The translations under genes were made by a program, and so were the position numbers. Under the pieces are notes generated by a model that did no database searches, had not been told where the DNA came from, and saw only the letters and a list, made by a program, of their open reading frames with translations. Of a DNA stretch of 7,143 nt, positions 1 to 7,116 are shown piece after piece. This stretch comes from Tannerella sp. Its GTDB lineage: Bacteria > Bacteroidota > Bacteroidia > Bacteroidales > Tannerellaceae. How positions within the stretch are numbered: the stretch's first letter is position 1; every line of letters begins with the position of its first letter. Location: assembly GCA_031259505.1 (NCBI GenBank), contig JAIRLL010000393.1, positions 1 through 7,143 on the forward strand, written 5' to 3'.

Positions 1-1
1 C

Positions 2-1993
2 TTTTTCAGCAGCAGAGCCTTGCGCGAAACGTCGTTTGTCAGCATCGAACTCACCCAGGTCTTCCGGCAGCAGGACGACCGCTTTATCTCCATCCTCAAC
101 AAGGTGCGCAGAAACGACCTCGACCGCGACGTCCTCGACGCGCTGAACCGGCGCTACGTCCCCGGTTTCAGCCCGAAAGACGACGACGGCAGCATCACCC
201 TCTGCACCCACAATGCGCAGGCGCAGCGCATCAACGAAAACAAACTGGCCGCCCTGCCGGACAGGGAACGCCGTTTCACAGCCAGGGTTTCCGGAACATT
301 CCCCGAATATGCCTATCCGGTAGACTATGAACTCGTGGTAAAGGAAAACGCACAGGTGATGTTCTCCAAAAACGACACCGCTCCCGAAAAACGTTTCTAC
401 AACGGGAAAGTGGGGCGAATCACGGAAATCACCGACGACGAAATATACGTCGCATGTCCCGGAGAAACGGACGAAATCGTTGTCGTGCCGCAGAAATGGG
501 ACAACGTGAAATACGTCCTCGACGACGCGACGCACGAAATCCGCGAAGAAATAGACGGCTCGTTCGTACAGTTTCCGCTCAAACTGGCATGGGCAATCAC
601 CATCCATAAAAGCCAGGGGCTGACGTTCGAACGGGTCATCATCGATGCCGAAGCGTCTTTCGCGCACGGGCAGGTCTACGTCGCCCTCAGCCGCTGCAAG
701 ACGCTCGAAGGCATGACGCTCAGTTCGCCCATTCGCCACGGCAGCATCGTCCACGACCATCATGTCAACAGTTTTACGCATTATGTCGAACAAAATCAGC
801 CCGATGAAAATCAGCTCGAAACAGCGCGCATGACCTTCCAGCAGGAACAGATTGAAGACCTGTTCCGCTTCGGCCTCTTCCGCAACCCCATCTCGTATGT
901 CGAAAAAATCATCGCCGACAGCAGGGGAAGCATTCCCGGGCAGACGAGCGAACTGTTCGACCGCATGTTGCCTTCCGTCCAGGCAGACATCATCGAAATG
1001 GCAGACCGCTTCCGGAAACAAATCGACCGCCTCCTCCCACAGCAGCCCGACATCGACCGCAACGACGCACTGCAGGAACGAATCGGACAGGCCGCCAAAT
1101 ACTTTTCCGACAAGATAAAGGCGCTGATACTCGACCCGCTCGCCGGGGCAGATTTCGACATCGACAACAAAACGGTGAAAAAGCAACTGTGCGATACCGT
1201 AAACCGGCTGGAAAACGATGCGCAGGTCAAATACAAAAGCCTCTGTGCCTGCCTCCGGGGGTTCAGTCTGCCCGATTTCCTCCATGCCAAAGCAATGGCG
1301 GCAATTCAAAAGGAAAAGCCGAAGGAAATCCGCAAATTCTCGGCCGTGGACAGCGAGACGATCGCCCATCCCGTCCTGTTCGACCGCCTCCGTGCGTGGC
1401 GCATGGCGAAAGCCTCCGAACTGAATGTGCCTCCCTACGGCATATTCTCGCAGAAAGCGCTCTACGAACTCGTGCATTACCTGCCGATGGACAACAGGTC
1501 GCTGCAGCAGATAAACGGTATCGGCGCGAAAAAAGTCGAACACTTCGGCGCGGGGATAATCGAAATCGTCAGCACGTATTGCCAGGAAAACGGAATCGAA
1601 AAAGACGGAATACTCTATTTCAATGAAAAAGGACAGTCCGTCGAATCCAGCCACAAACCGCCCAAAGAAGATACCCGGCGGGTCAGCCTCAACCTCTTCC
1701 GCGAGAAGGCGGACAGAATCATCGACGAGATTGCGTCCGAACGCGCCCTGACGCGCCACACCGTCGCAGACCACCTGACGCATTTCATTGCCGAAGGCGA
1801 ACTCGACGCAAGAGCGCTGATAGCGGTCGAGAAACTCGAAAAAATGATCGACTGCCTCCGCACGTCGAACACCGCAAGCCTGTCGGCCGCAAAGACAGCG
1901 CTCGGCGACAGCGTCTCGTACGAAGAACTGCATATCGCCCAGGCGCATCTCAAATTCCTGGAAAAGACGCAACCGCAGCAGACGGTCTTATGA
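2..1993 (+). CDS. Pif1-family DNA helicase with HRDC and helix-turn-helix C-terminal domains (5' partial)
   Basis: The C-terminal part of a superfamily 1B helicase that would unwind DNA 5'-to-3' using ATP, with a likely role in replication, repair or G-quadruplex resolution. The frame is open from base 2, and a TTG at base 20 is internal rather than a start, because the residues before it (FFSSRA) continue the family pattern. Counting from base 2, residues 15-26 hold the Pif1 signature IELTQVFRQQDD, 202-206 hold HKSQG (motif V region) and 223-232 hold GQVYVALSRC (motif VI, with the arginine that contacts ATP). The Walker A and B motifs must lie upstream of the window. Residues of about 260-440 form a charged, probably helical linker. 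About 454-531 match an HRDC domain, with an IGAKK helix-hairpin-helix-like turn. About 560-655 match the helix-turn-helix domain (HTH_40 type) found at the end of similar Bacteroidota proteins. The domain calls come from recognised sequence patterns, not a search. The helicase call is firm; the cellular role is inferred. Confidence 0.87.
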   Translation, partial: FFSSRALRETSFVSIELTQVFRQQDDRFISILNKVRRNDLDRDVLDALNRRYVPGFSPKDDDGSITLCTHNAQAQRINENKLAALPDRERRFTARVSGTFPEYAYPVDYELVVKENAQVMFSKNDTAPEKRFYNGKVGRITEITDDEIYVACPGETDEIVVVPQKWDNVKYVLDDATHEIREEIDGSFVQFPLKLAWAITIHKSQGLTFERVIIDAEASFAHGQVYVALSRCKTLEGMTLSSPIRHGSIVHDHHVNSFTHYVEQNQPDENQLETARMTFQQEQIEDLFRFGLFRNPISYVEKIIADSRGSIPGQTSELFDRMLPSVQADIIEMADRFRKQIDRLLPQQPDIDRNDALQERIGQAAKYFSDKIKALILDPLAGADFDIDNKTVKKQLCDTVNRLENDAQVKYKSLCACLRGFSLPDFLHAKAMAAIQKEKPKEIRKFSAVDSETIAHPVLFDRLRAWRMAKASELNVPPYGIFSQKALYELVHYLPMDNRSLQQINGIGAKKVEHFGAGIIEIVSTYCQENGIEKDGILYFNEKGQSVESSHKPPKEDTRRVSLNLFREKADRIIDEIASERALTRHTVADHLTHFIAEGELDARALIAVEKLEKMIDCLRTSNTASLSAAKTALGDSVSYEELHIAQAHLKFLEKTQPQQTVL

Positions 1994-2020
1994 ATCCCCG
2001 CCCGGCCCGGACGCAGCCGG

Positions 2021-2032
2021 CTTGAATTCAAG
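2021..2032. repeat. Perfect 12-base palindrome after the helicase gene
   Basis: CTTGAATTCAAG reads the same on both strands and starts 27 bases after the helicase stop codon. With no spacer it is a poor RNA hairpin, so a dimeric protein site is the more natural reading if it has any function. The match does not extend beyond 12 bases, and chance cannot be excluded. Confidence 0.4.
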
Positions 2033-2062
2033 ATTCAGGATTTAACCGTTCGGAAGACCGGC

Positions 2063-2112
2063 GATTGTAAAAACACATAAAAAAGCGCATCAAAACGCCT
2101 CTTTTTGCAATC
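2063..2112 (+). repeat. Imperfect inverted repeat with 11-base arms; possible weak terminator
   Basis: GATTGTAAAAA (2063-2073) can pair with TTTTTGCAATC (2102-2112) over 11 positions, with a single T-G wobble at 2068/2107. The 28-base loop contains a smaller GCG/CGC stem (2085-2087 with 2096-2098) flanked by an A-run and by the T-run at 2102-2106. In RNA this could act as a terminator for the helicase transcript: the inner stem is followed by five U's after a 3-base gap, but it has only three strong pairs. The right arm also pairs with a different downstream segment (2118-2124), so two exclusive folds are possible. Function is inferred. Confidence 0.4.
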
Positions 2113-2124
2113 TCGATATTGCAA
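2105..2124. promoter_or_regulatory. Candidate operator: TTGCAAT / ATTGCAA inverted repeat over the -33 box
   Basis: TTGCAAT (2105-2111) and ATTGCAA (2118-2124) form a perfect 7-base inverted repeat around a 6-base spacer. Each arm contains the self-complementary word TTGCAA, and the two copies start 14 bases apart. The right arm contains the TTG taken as the promoter's -33 element (2119-2121), so a dimeric protein bound here could block RNA polymerase. Related words occur nearby, ATTGTAA at 2064-2070 and TGTAATC at 2153-2159. No particular regulator is recognised. Confidence 0.4.
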
Positions 2125-2148
2125 TTGAGGATATTTTGCGTACATTTG
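2119..2148 (+). promoter_or_regulatory. Bacteroidota-type promoter of the ATPase gene
   Basis: TTG at 2119-2121 is followed by 19 bases and then TACATTTG at 2141-2148, an exact match to the Bacteroidota -7 consensus TAnnTTTG. The spacing is that expected for the primary sigma factor of this phylum. Transcription should begin a few bases after the -7 box, around 2153-2157, leaving a leader of only about 8-12 bases before the ATG at 2165. The surrounding sequence is markedly AT-rich compared with the genes on either side. Confidence 0.7.
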
Positions 2149-2164
2149 CGGCTGTAATCAAAAA

Positions 2165-3352
2165 ATGAACAGGATGGAGGCCTTTTACCGGACTCACAAG
2201 TATTTGTTATCACATCTCAATTCGCCCGTGCGGCGCGGCCTGATGGACGAAATCAACTGGGACGACCGGCTGATTGGCATCAAAGGCTCGCGCGGGGTAG
2301 GAAAGACGACTTTCCTGCTGTCGTATGCACGTGAATTTTTCGGCATCGACAACAGAGATTGCCTGTATATCAATCTGAATCACTTTTTCTTCAGCGACAG
2401 GACGCTGGTCGATTTTGCCGCCGAATTTCGGGCGCAGGGAGGCAAAACGCTGCTGATCGATCAGATGTTCAAATATCCGGGCTGGTCGAAAGAACTGCGT
2501 TACTGCTACGATCATTTTCCGGATCTGCGGATTGTGTTCACCGGGTCGTCGGTGATGCGGTTGAAGGAGGAAAATCCCGATTTGTCGGGTAAGGTGTCGT
2601 CCTGGTATTTGCGGGGTTTTTCGTTTCGCGAATATCTTAACCTGATGGCCGGTTGCCGGTTTCAGGCGTTCTCGCTCGACGAAGTGATGAAAAATCACGA
2701 GGCGATAGCGAAAGAAATCTGTTCTGCAACGAAACCGCTGCATTATTTCCGTGACTATCTGCATCATGGTTTTTATCCGTTTTTTCTGGAGAAGCGCAAT
2801 TTTTCGGAAAACCTGCTGAAGACGATGAACATGACGCTGGAAGTAGACGTGCTGTACATCAAACAAATCGAACACAGCTACCTGCCGAAGTTGCGCAAAC
2901 TGTTTTATCTGCTCTCGCTGGAAGCCCCTTCGACACTGAACGTAAGCCAACTGAGCAAGAAGATTGAAGTCTCGCGCGCCACGGTGATGAATTATATCAA
3001 GTATCTGAAAGAAGCGCGTCTGGTCAGTCTTCTTTATGCCGCGGGCGAAGAGGCAGGCAAGAAACCGTCCAGAGCCTATTTGTATAATTCGAATCTGATG
3101 TATGCCGTCAATCAATTGCCGGTGAACGAGTCGAATGTCAATAAAACGTTTTTCTACAACCAGTTGCTGAAAGACAACCGGCTGAACACAAGTGATAAAA
3201 ACGCGGATTTTCTGGTAAACGAGACGTACGATTTTCAGATAGCGAGCCAGCCGAAAGTAAAAAATATCTCCGCCGTTTATTATGCGGCAGATAAGATGGA
3301 AGCAGGCGCGGAAAATATGATTCCGATCTGGCTGTTCGGCTTTTTGTATTGA
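2165..3352 (+). CDS. AAA+ ATPase of the AAA_14 / DUF4143 type with winged helix and nuclease-like C-terminus
   Basis: A 395-residue ATP-binding protein of a family abundant in Bacteroidota, cellular role unknown. Residues 41-49 (GSRGVGKTT) are a clear Walker A. Residues 95-100 (TLLIDQ) occupy the Walker B position, and 124-131 (VFTGSSVM) look like sensor 1. Residues 151-158 (GFSFREYL) are the conserved family arginine region. About 240-290 form a winged helix (SQLSKKIEVSRATVMNYIKYL). The end, from about 327 to IPIWLFGFLY, matches the family's PD-(D/E)xK nuclease-like domain. The expected acidic residue after the Walker B aspartate is Gln100, and the family's FEVGGK-like nuclease motif reads FQIASQ here (Gln358), so ATP turnover and any nuclease activity may be altered. 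The ATG at 2165 follows an A-run just downstream of the promoter; ATG at 2174 is an alternative start. There is no Shine-Dalgarno. The gene is G-rich on this strand, unlike both neighbours. Family assignment is firm; function is not. Confidence 0.88.
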   Translation: MNRMEAFYRTHKYLLSHLNSPVRRGLMDEINWDDRLIGIKGSRGVGKTTFLLSYAREFFGIDNRDCLYINLNHFFFSDRTLVDFAAEFRAQGGKTLLIDQMFKYPGWSKELRYCYDHFPDLRIVFTGSSVMRLKEENPDLSGKVSSWYLRGFSFREYLNLMAGCRFQAFSLDEVMKNHEAIAKEICSATKPLHYFRDYLHHGFYPFFLEKRNFSENLLKTMNMTLEVDVLYIKQIEHSYLPKLRKLFYLLSLEAPSTLNVSQLSKKIEVSRATVMNYIKYLKEARLVSLLYAAGEEAGKKPSRAYLYNSNLMYAVNQLPVNESNVNKTFFYNQLLKDNRLNTSDKNADFLVNETYDFQIASQPKVKNISAVYYAADKMEAGAENMIPIWLFGFLY

Positions 3353-3354
3353 AG

Positions 3355-3384
3355 AAATTACAGAACTTGATAAATTATAGAACT
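3355..3384 (+). promoter_or_regulatory. 13-base direct repeat immediately upstream of nifJ
   Basis: AAATTACAGAACT (3355-3367) and AAATTATAGAACT (3372-3384) match at 12 of 13 positions, with a 17-base period. They fill nearly all of the 33-base gap between the ATPase stop and the nifJ ATG, and the second copy ends one base before the start codon. A weak promoter-like arrangement overlaps them: TTG at 3349-3351, 19 bases, then TAAATTAT, which fits only four of the six fixed consensus positions. The repeat could be an operator, a translation-control element in the leader, or a small duplication. The repeat is seen directly; its role is inferred. Confidence 0.5.
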
Positions 3385-3385
3385 A

Positions 3386-6300
3386 ATGACTAAGCAAAAG
3401 AAATTTTTAACATGTGACGGGAATCAGGCTGCGGCGCATATATCGTATATGTTCAGCGAAGTAGCGGCGATTTATCCCATCACACCGTCGTCTACGATGG
3501 CAGAATATGTAGATGAATGGGCAGCCGCCGGACGTAAAAACATCTTCGGCGAAACGGTACTCGTACAGGAAATGCAGTCGGAAGCCGGCGCTGCCGGTGC
3601 GCTGCACGGTTCGCTGCAGGCAGGCGCACTGACCACAACTTACACGGCATCACAGGGTTTGCTACTGATGATTCCGAACATGTACAAGATCGCAGGCGAG
3701 TTGCTCCCGTGCGTATTTCATGTTTCAGCGCGTACGGTTGCTTCGCATTCGCTGTCGATTTTCGGCGATCATCAGGACGTGATGGCTTGCCGGCAGACAG
3801 GTTTTGCCATGCTGGCGGAAGGCTCGGTGCAGGAAGTGATGGACCTGGCAGCCGTGGCGCATCTGTCTACGCTGAAATCGCGTGTGCCGTTTGTGAATTT
3901 CTTCGACGGATTCCGTACGTCGCACGAGATTCAGAAAGTCGAATCGCTCGACAACGAAGACCTCGCCCCGCTGATCGACCGGCAAGCGCTGTCGGAATTT
4001 CGCGCGCGCGCCCTCAATCCGAACAAACCCGTTGCCCGCGGCATGGCTGAAAATCCGGACACCTTTTTCCAGCACAGAGAAGCCGCCAACGCTTACTACG
4101 AAGCCGTCCCCGACATCGTGGAAGCCTGCATGAACGATGTCTCGGCAGTTACAGGCCGCCGATACGGTCTGTTTGACTACTACGGCGCCGCCGATGCCGA
4201 GCGCGTGATCATCGCAATGGGCTCGGTTACGGAAGCGGCGCGCGAAGCGGTTGATTACCTGACGGCCAGGGGCGAGAAGACGGGGCTTGTCGCCGTGCAC
4301 CTCTACCGCCCGTTTTCCGCGAGACATTTCCTTGCGGCCGTACCCGAAACAGCCAGGCGCATCGCCGTGCTCGACAGGACTAAAGAATCGGGAGCAAACG
4401 GCGAGCCGCTCTATCTCGACGTGAAAAACTGCTTCTACGGACAGGAAAATGCGCCCCTGATTGTCGGCGGTCGCTATGGCCTGTCGTCCAAGGACACTAC
4501 GCCGGCGCAAGTGCTTTCCGTCTTCGAAAATCTGGCAATGAATCTGCCCAGAAACAATTTCACCATCGGTATCGTAGACGACGTGACGTTTACGTCTCTT
4601 CCCGTAAAAGAAGAAATTGCAATGGGCGGCGACAATATGTACGAAGCCAAATTCTACGGCCTGGGCGCCGACGGCACGGTGGGAGCAAACAAAAACTCCG
4701 TGAAGATTATCGGCGACAATACCGACAAATACTGTCAGGCCTATTTCTCGTACGACTCGAAGAAATCCGGCGGTTTCACCTGTTCGCACCTGCGCTTCGG
4801 CGATACGCCCATCCGCTCGACATATCTTGTGAATACGCCCAACTTCGTGGCCTGTCACGTACAGGCCTACCTGCGCATGTATGACGTGACAAAAGGGCTG
4901 CGCGAAAACGGCATCTTCCTCCTCAATACCGTATGGGAAGGCGACACGCTGGCGCAAAACCTGCCCAACAGAGTGAAACGTTATTTTGCAAGGAAAAATA
5001 TTACCGTTTATTATATCGACGCAACCCGTATCGCACAGGAAATCGGTCTGGGCAACCGCACGAATACCATCCTGCAGTCGGCGTTTTTCCGCATCACGAA
5101 AGTGATTCCCGTGGAGCTTGCCATCGAGCAGATGAAGAAGTTCATCGTCAAATCATACGGCAAGAAGGGCGAAGACGTGATCAGCAAGAACTATGCCGCC
5201 GTCGACCGCGGAGGCGAGTACAGGCAACTCGCAGCAGATGCGGCATGGGCAAACCTGCCCGACGACGAGACGCCGGCAAACAGCAATCCGGCGTTCGTCA
5301 ACAACGTGGTCTTCCGCATCAATGCGCAGGATGGCGACTTGCTGCCCGTTTCGACCTTCAGGGGACTCGAAGACGGCACGTGGATGCAGGGGACGGCCAA
5401 ATACGAAAAACGCGGCGTGGCCACGTTCGTCCCCGTCTGGAACAAAAACAACTGTATTCAGTGCAACCAGTGTGCATACGTCTGTCCGCACGCTTCCATC
5501 CGTCCGTTTGTGCTGGACGAAACCGAACAGGCGGACGCCCGCTTCGACATGCTGGACGTCAAAGCTCCGGCCACGCTGAAAGGCATGAAATTCCGCATCC
5601 AGGTAGACGTGCTCGACTGCCTGGGCTGCGGCAACTGCGCCGACGTGTGTCCGGGATTCAAGGGCGCCAGGGCGCTGGAAATGGTCGACCTGGAATCGCA
5701 ACTGCCCGAAAAAGACAACTGGACGTACTGCGTAGACCGTGTGAAATCGAAACAGCGCCTGGTCGATACGAAGATGAACGTGAAAAATTCGCAGTTTGCC
5801 GTGCCGCTGTTCGAATTTTCGGGCGCATGTTCGGGATGCGGCGAGACGCCATACGTCAAACTCATTACGCAACTTTTCGGCGACCGTCAGGTCGTTTCCA
5901 ACGCCACCGGCTGCTCGTCCATCTATTCGGGATCGGTGCCCTCGACGCCCTACACGACGAACGGGAAGGGCGAAGGCCCGGCATGGGCCAACTCGCTCTT
6001 CGAAGACTTCTGCGAGTTCGGTCTGGGGATGGAACTGGCGAACGGGAAAATGCGCGAGCGCGCAGTCGAAAAAACCAGGGCGCTGATAGCAGTCGAATGG
6101 ACGCAACAGCGCGTCAAAGACGCGGCGCAAGCATGGCTCGACCACAGAAACGACGGCGGCGAGGATGGCAGAAAAGCTGCCGACGACTACGCCGCAGCGC
6201 TCGAATGGGGCGTCGCCTCCATTGATGAGACAATTGATTATTTTGAAAGCGCCGGCGCAGAATTTGCCGAAGAACTCGTACAAATGAAAGCGCTGAAAGA

Positions 6301-7054
6301 CGCCGGCGCCACTACCTGCCCCTGCCCTGCCTGTACCCTGAGCAAGGAACTTCTGGAACTGAAGCCTTATTTCGTGAAACGTTCGCAGTGGATCATCGGC
6401 GGCGACGGCGCGTCGTACGACATCGGCTACGGAGGCCTCGACCATGTGATTGCGACCGGCAAAGACGTCAATATCCTCGTGCTCGATACGGAAGTATATT
6501 CCAACACGGGCGGCCAGTCGTCCAAAGCCACCCCGACGGGCGCAATCGCCAAGTTTGCGGCAGCAGGCAAACGCATACGCAAGAAAGACCTCGGACTGAT
6601 GGCCGCCACCTACGGCTACGTATACGTGGCGCAAATAGCCATGGGCGCCGACCAGGGACAGACGCTGAAAGCCATCCGCGAAGCCGAGGCATACAACGGC
6701 CCGTCGCTGATCATAGCCTACGCGCCCTGTATCAGTCACGGCCTGCGCGGAGGCATGGGCAAAAGCCAGCAGGAACAGGCGGACGCCGTAAAATGCGGCT
6801 ACTGGCATCTCTGGCGATACAATCCCGCGCTGGAAGCCGACGGACAGAACCCCTTCACGCTCGACAGCAGGGAACCCGACTGGTCGAAGTTTCAGGACTT
6901 TCTCAAAGGCGAAGTGCGCTACTCTTCCGTGATAAAACAGTACCCGCAGGAAGCCGGCGAACTCTTCCGGGCTGCCGAAGACAATGCCCGGTGGCGTTAC
7001 AGCAATTACAAACGCCTGGCCTCGCAGACGTGGAGCGCGGAAGAAAGTAAATAA
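3386..7054 (+). CDS. nifJ: Pyruvate:ferredoxin (flavodoxin) oxidoreductase, single-chain PFOR
   Basis: This cytoplasmic enzyme converts pyruvate and CoA to acetyl-CoA and CO2, passing two electrons to ferredoxin or flavodoxin, a core step of anaerobic fermentation. All expected domains follow in order over 1222 residues. The N-terminal domain holds YPITPSS (Thr33), QSEAGAAGALHG (Glu66) and HVSAR (Arg116), matching Thr31, Glu64 and Arg114 of the Desulfovibrio africanus enzyme. Domain III has YGLGADGTVGANKNS (424-438), and an EKR motif lies at 674-676. Two ferredoxin-type clusters use Cys690/693/696/700 and Cys745/748/751/755. The proximal cluster uses Cys815, Cys818, Cys843 and Cys1115. Thiamine diphosphate binds at GGDG (1005-1008) through SNTGGQ (1039-1044). 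Domain VI is about 41 residues longer than in D. africanus, with an added CPCPAC (978-983), and domain VII is absent. The ATG at 3386 gives the conserved N-terminus. No Shine-Dalgarno is present, as is usual in Bacteroidota. The gene may be co-transcribed with the ATPase, 33 bases upstream. Identity is very secure. Confidence 0.97.
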   Translation: MTKQKKFLTCDGNQAAAHISYMFSEVAAIYPITPSSTMAEYVDEWAAAGRKNIFGETVLVQEMQSEAGAAGALHGSLQAGALTTTYTASQGLLLMIPNMYKIAGELLPCVFHVSARTVASHSLSIFGDHQDVMACRQTGFAMLAEGSVQEVMDLAAVAHLSTLKSRVPFVNFFDGFRTSHEIQKVESLDNEDLAPLIDRQALSEFRARALNPNKPVARGMAENPDTFFQHREAANAYYEAVPDIVEACMNDVSAVTGRRYGLFDYYGAADAERVIIAMGSVTEAAREAVDYLTARGEKTGLVAVHLYRPFSARHFLAAVPETARRIAVLDRTKESGANGEPLYLDVKNCFYGQENAPLIVGGRYGLSSKDTTPAQVLSVFENLAMNLPRNNFTIGIVDDVTFTSLPVKEEIAMGGDNMYEAKFYGLGADGTVGANKNSVKIIGDNTDKYCQAYFSYDSKKSGGFTCSHLRFGDTPIRSTYLVNTPNFVACHVQAYLRMYDVTKGLRENGIFLLNTVWEGDTLAQNLPNRVKRYFARKNITVYYIDATRIAQEIGLGNRTNTILQSAFFRITKVIPVELAIEQMKKFIVKSYGKKGEDVISKNYAAVDRGGEYRQLAADAAWANLPDDETPANSNPAFVNNVVFRINAQDGDLLPVSTFRGLEDGTWMQGTAKYEKRGVATFVPVWNKNNCIQCNQCAYVCPHASIRPFVLDETEQADARFDMLDVKAPATLKGMKFRIQVDVLDCLGCGNCADVCPGFKGARALEMVDLESQLPEKDNWTYCVDRVKSKQRLVDTKMNVKNSQFAVPLFEFSGACSGCGETPYVKLITQLFGDRQVVSNATGCSSIYSGSVPSTPYTTNGKGEGPAWANSLFEDFCEFGLGMELANGKMRERAVEKTRALIAVEWTQQRVKDAAQAWLDHRNDGGEDGRKAADDYAAALEWGVASIDETIDYFESAGAEFAEELVQMKALKDAGATTCPCPACTLSKELLELKPYFVKRSQWIIGGDGASYDIGYGGLDHVIATGKDVNILVLDTEVYSNTGGQSSKATPTGAIAKFAAAGKRIRKKDLGLMAATYGYVYVAQIAMGADQGQTLKAIREAEAYNGPSLIIAYAPCISHGLRGGMGKSQQEQADAVKCGYWHLWRYNPALEADGQNPFTLDSREPDWSKFQDFLKGEVRYSSVIKQYPQEAGELFRAAEDNARWRYSNYKRLASQTWSAEESK

Positions 7055-7074
7055 TACGCGCCGGAACCGGATTT

Positions 7075-7089
7075 GAAAGGCGCCCTTTC
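7075..7089 (+). terminator. Hairpin after nifJ (possible terminator without U-tract)
   Basis: GAAAGG (7075-7080), a CGC loop and CCTTTC (7084-7089) form a perfect 6-pair stem beginning 21 bases after the nifJ stop. No run of T follows, so it does not meet the usual definition of an intrinsic terminator. It could instead protect the 3' end of the message. Immediately upstream, CCGGAACCGG (7061-7070) is another short inverted repeat. Confidence 0.35.
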
Positions 7090-7116
7090 CGTCGAGGCGG
7101 ATAGAGGAAGGTGGAA

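Noticed and set aside
20..22. TTG at base 20 as the helicase start
   Set aside because: The frame is open from base 2 and the residues before the TTG fit the family. A start here would also remove the ATP-binding motifs every helicase needs.
2079..2106. Strong intrinsic terminator for the helicase gene
   Set aside because: The core stem is only GCG/CGC with an 8-base loop and a mismatch next to the A/T runs. I kept it only as part of a weak, uncertain structure.
2210..3115. Minus-strand open frame of about 301 codons
   Set aside because: Antisense to the ATPase, including its Walker A and winged helix. The product has no recognisable domain.
3725..4957. Minus-strand open frame of about 410 codons
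   Set aside because: Antisense to conserved NifJ domains I-III, with no recognisable motif.
4933..6225. Plus-strand open frame of about 430 codons inside nifJ
   Set aside because: Out-of-frame shadow with a low-complexity, arginine-rich product, and the nifJ frame is unbroken across it.
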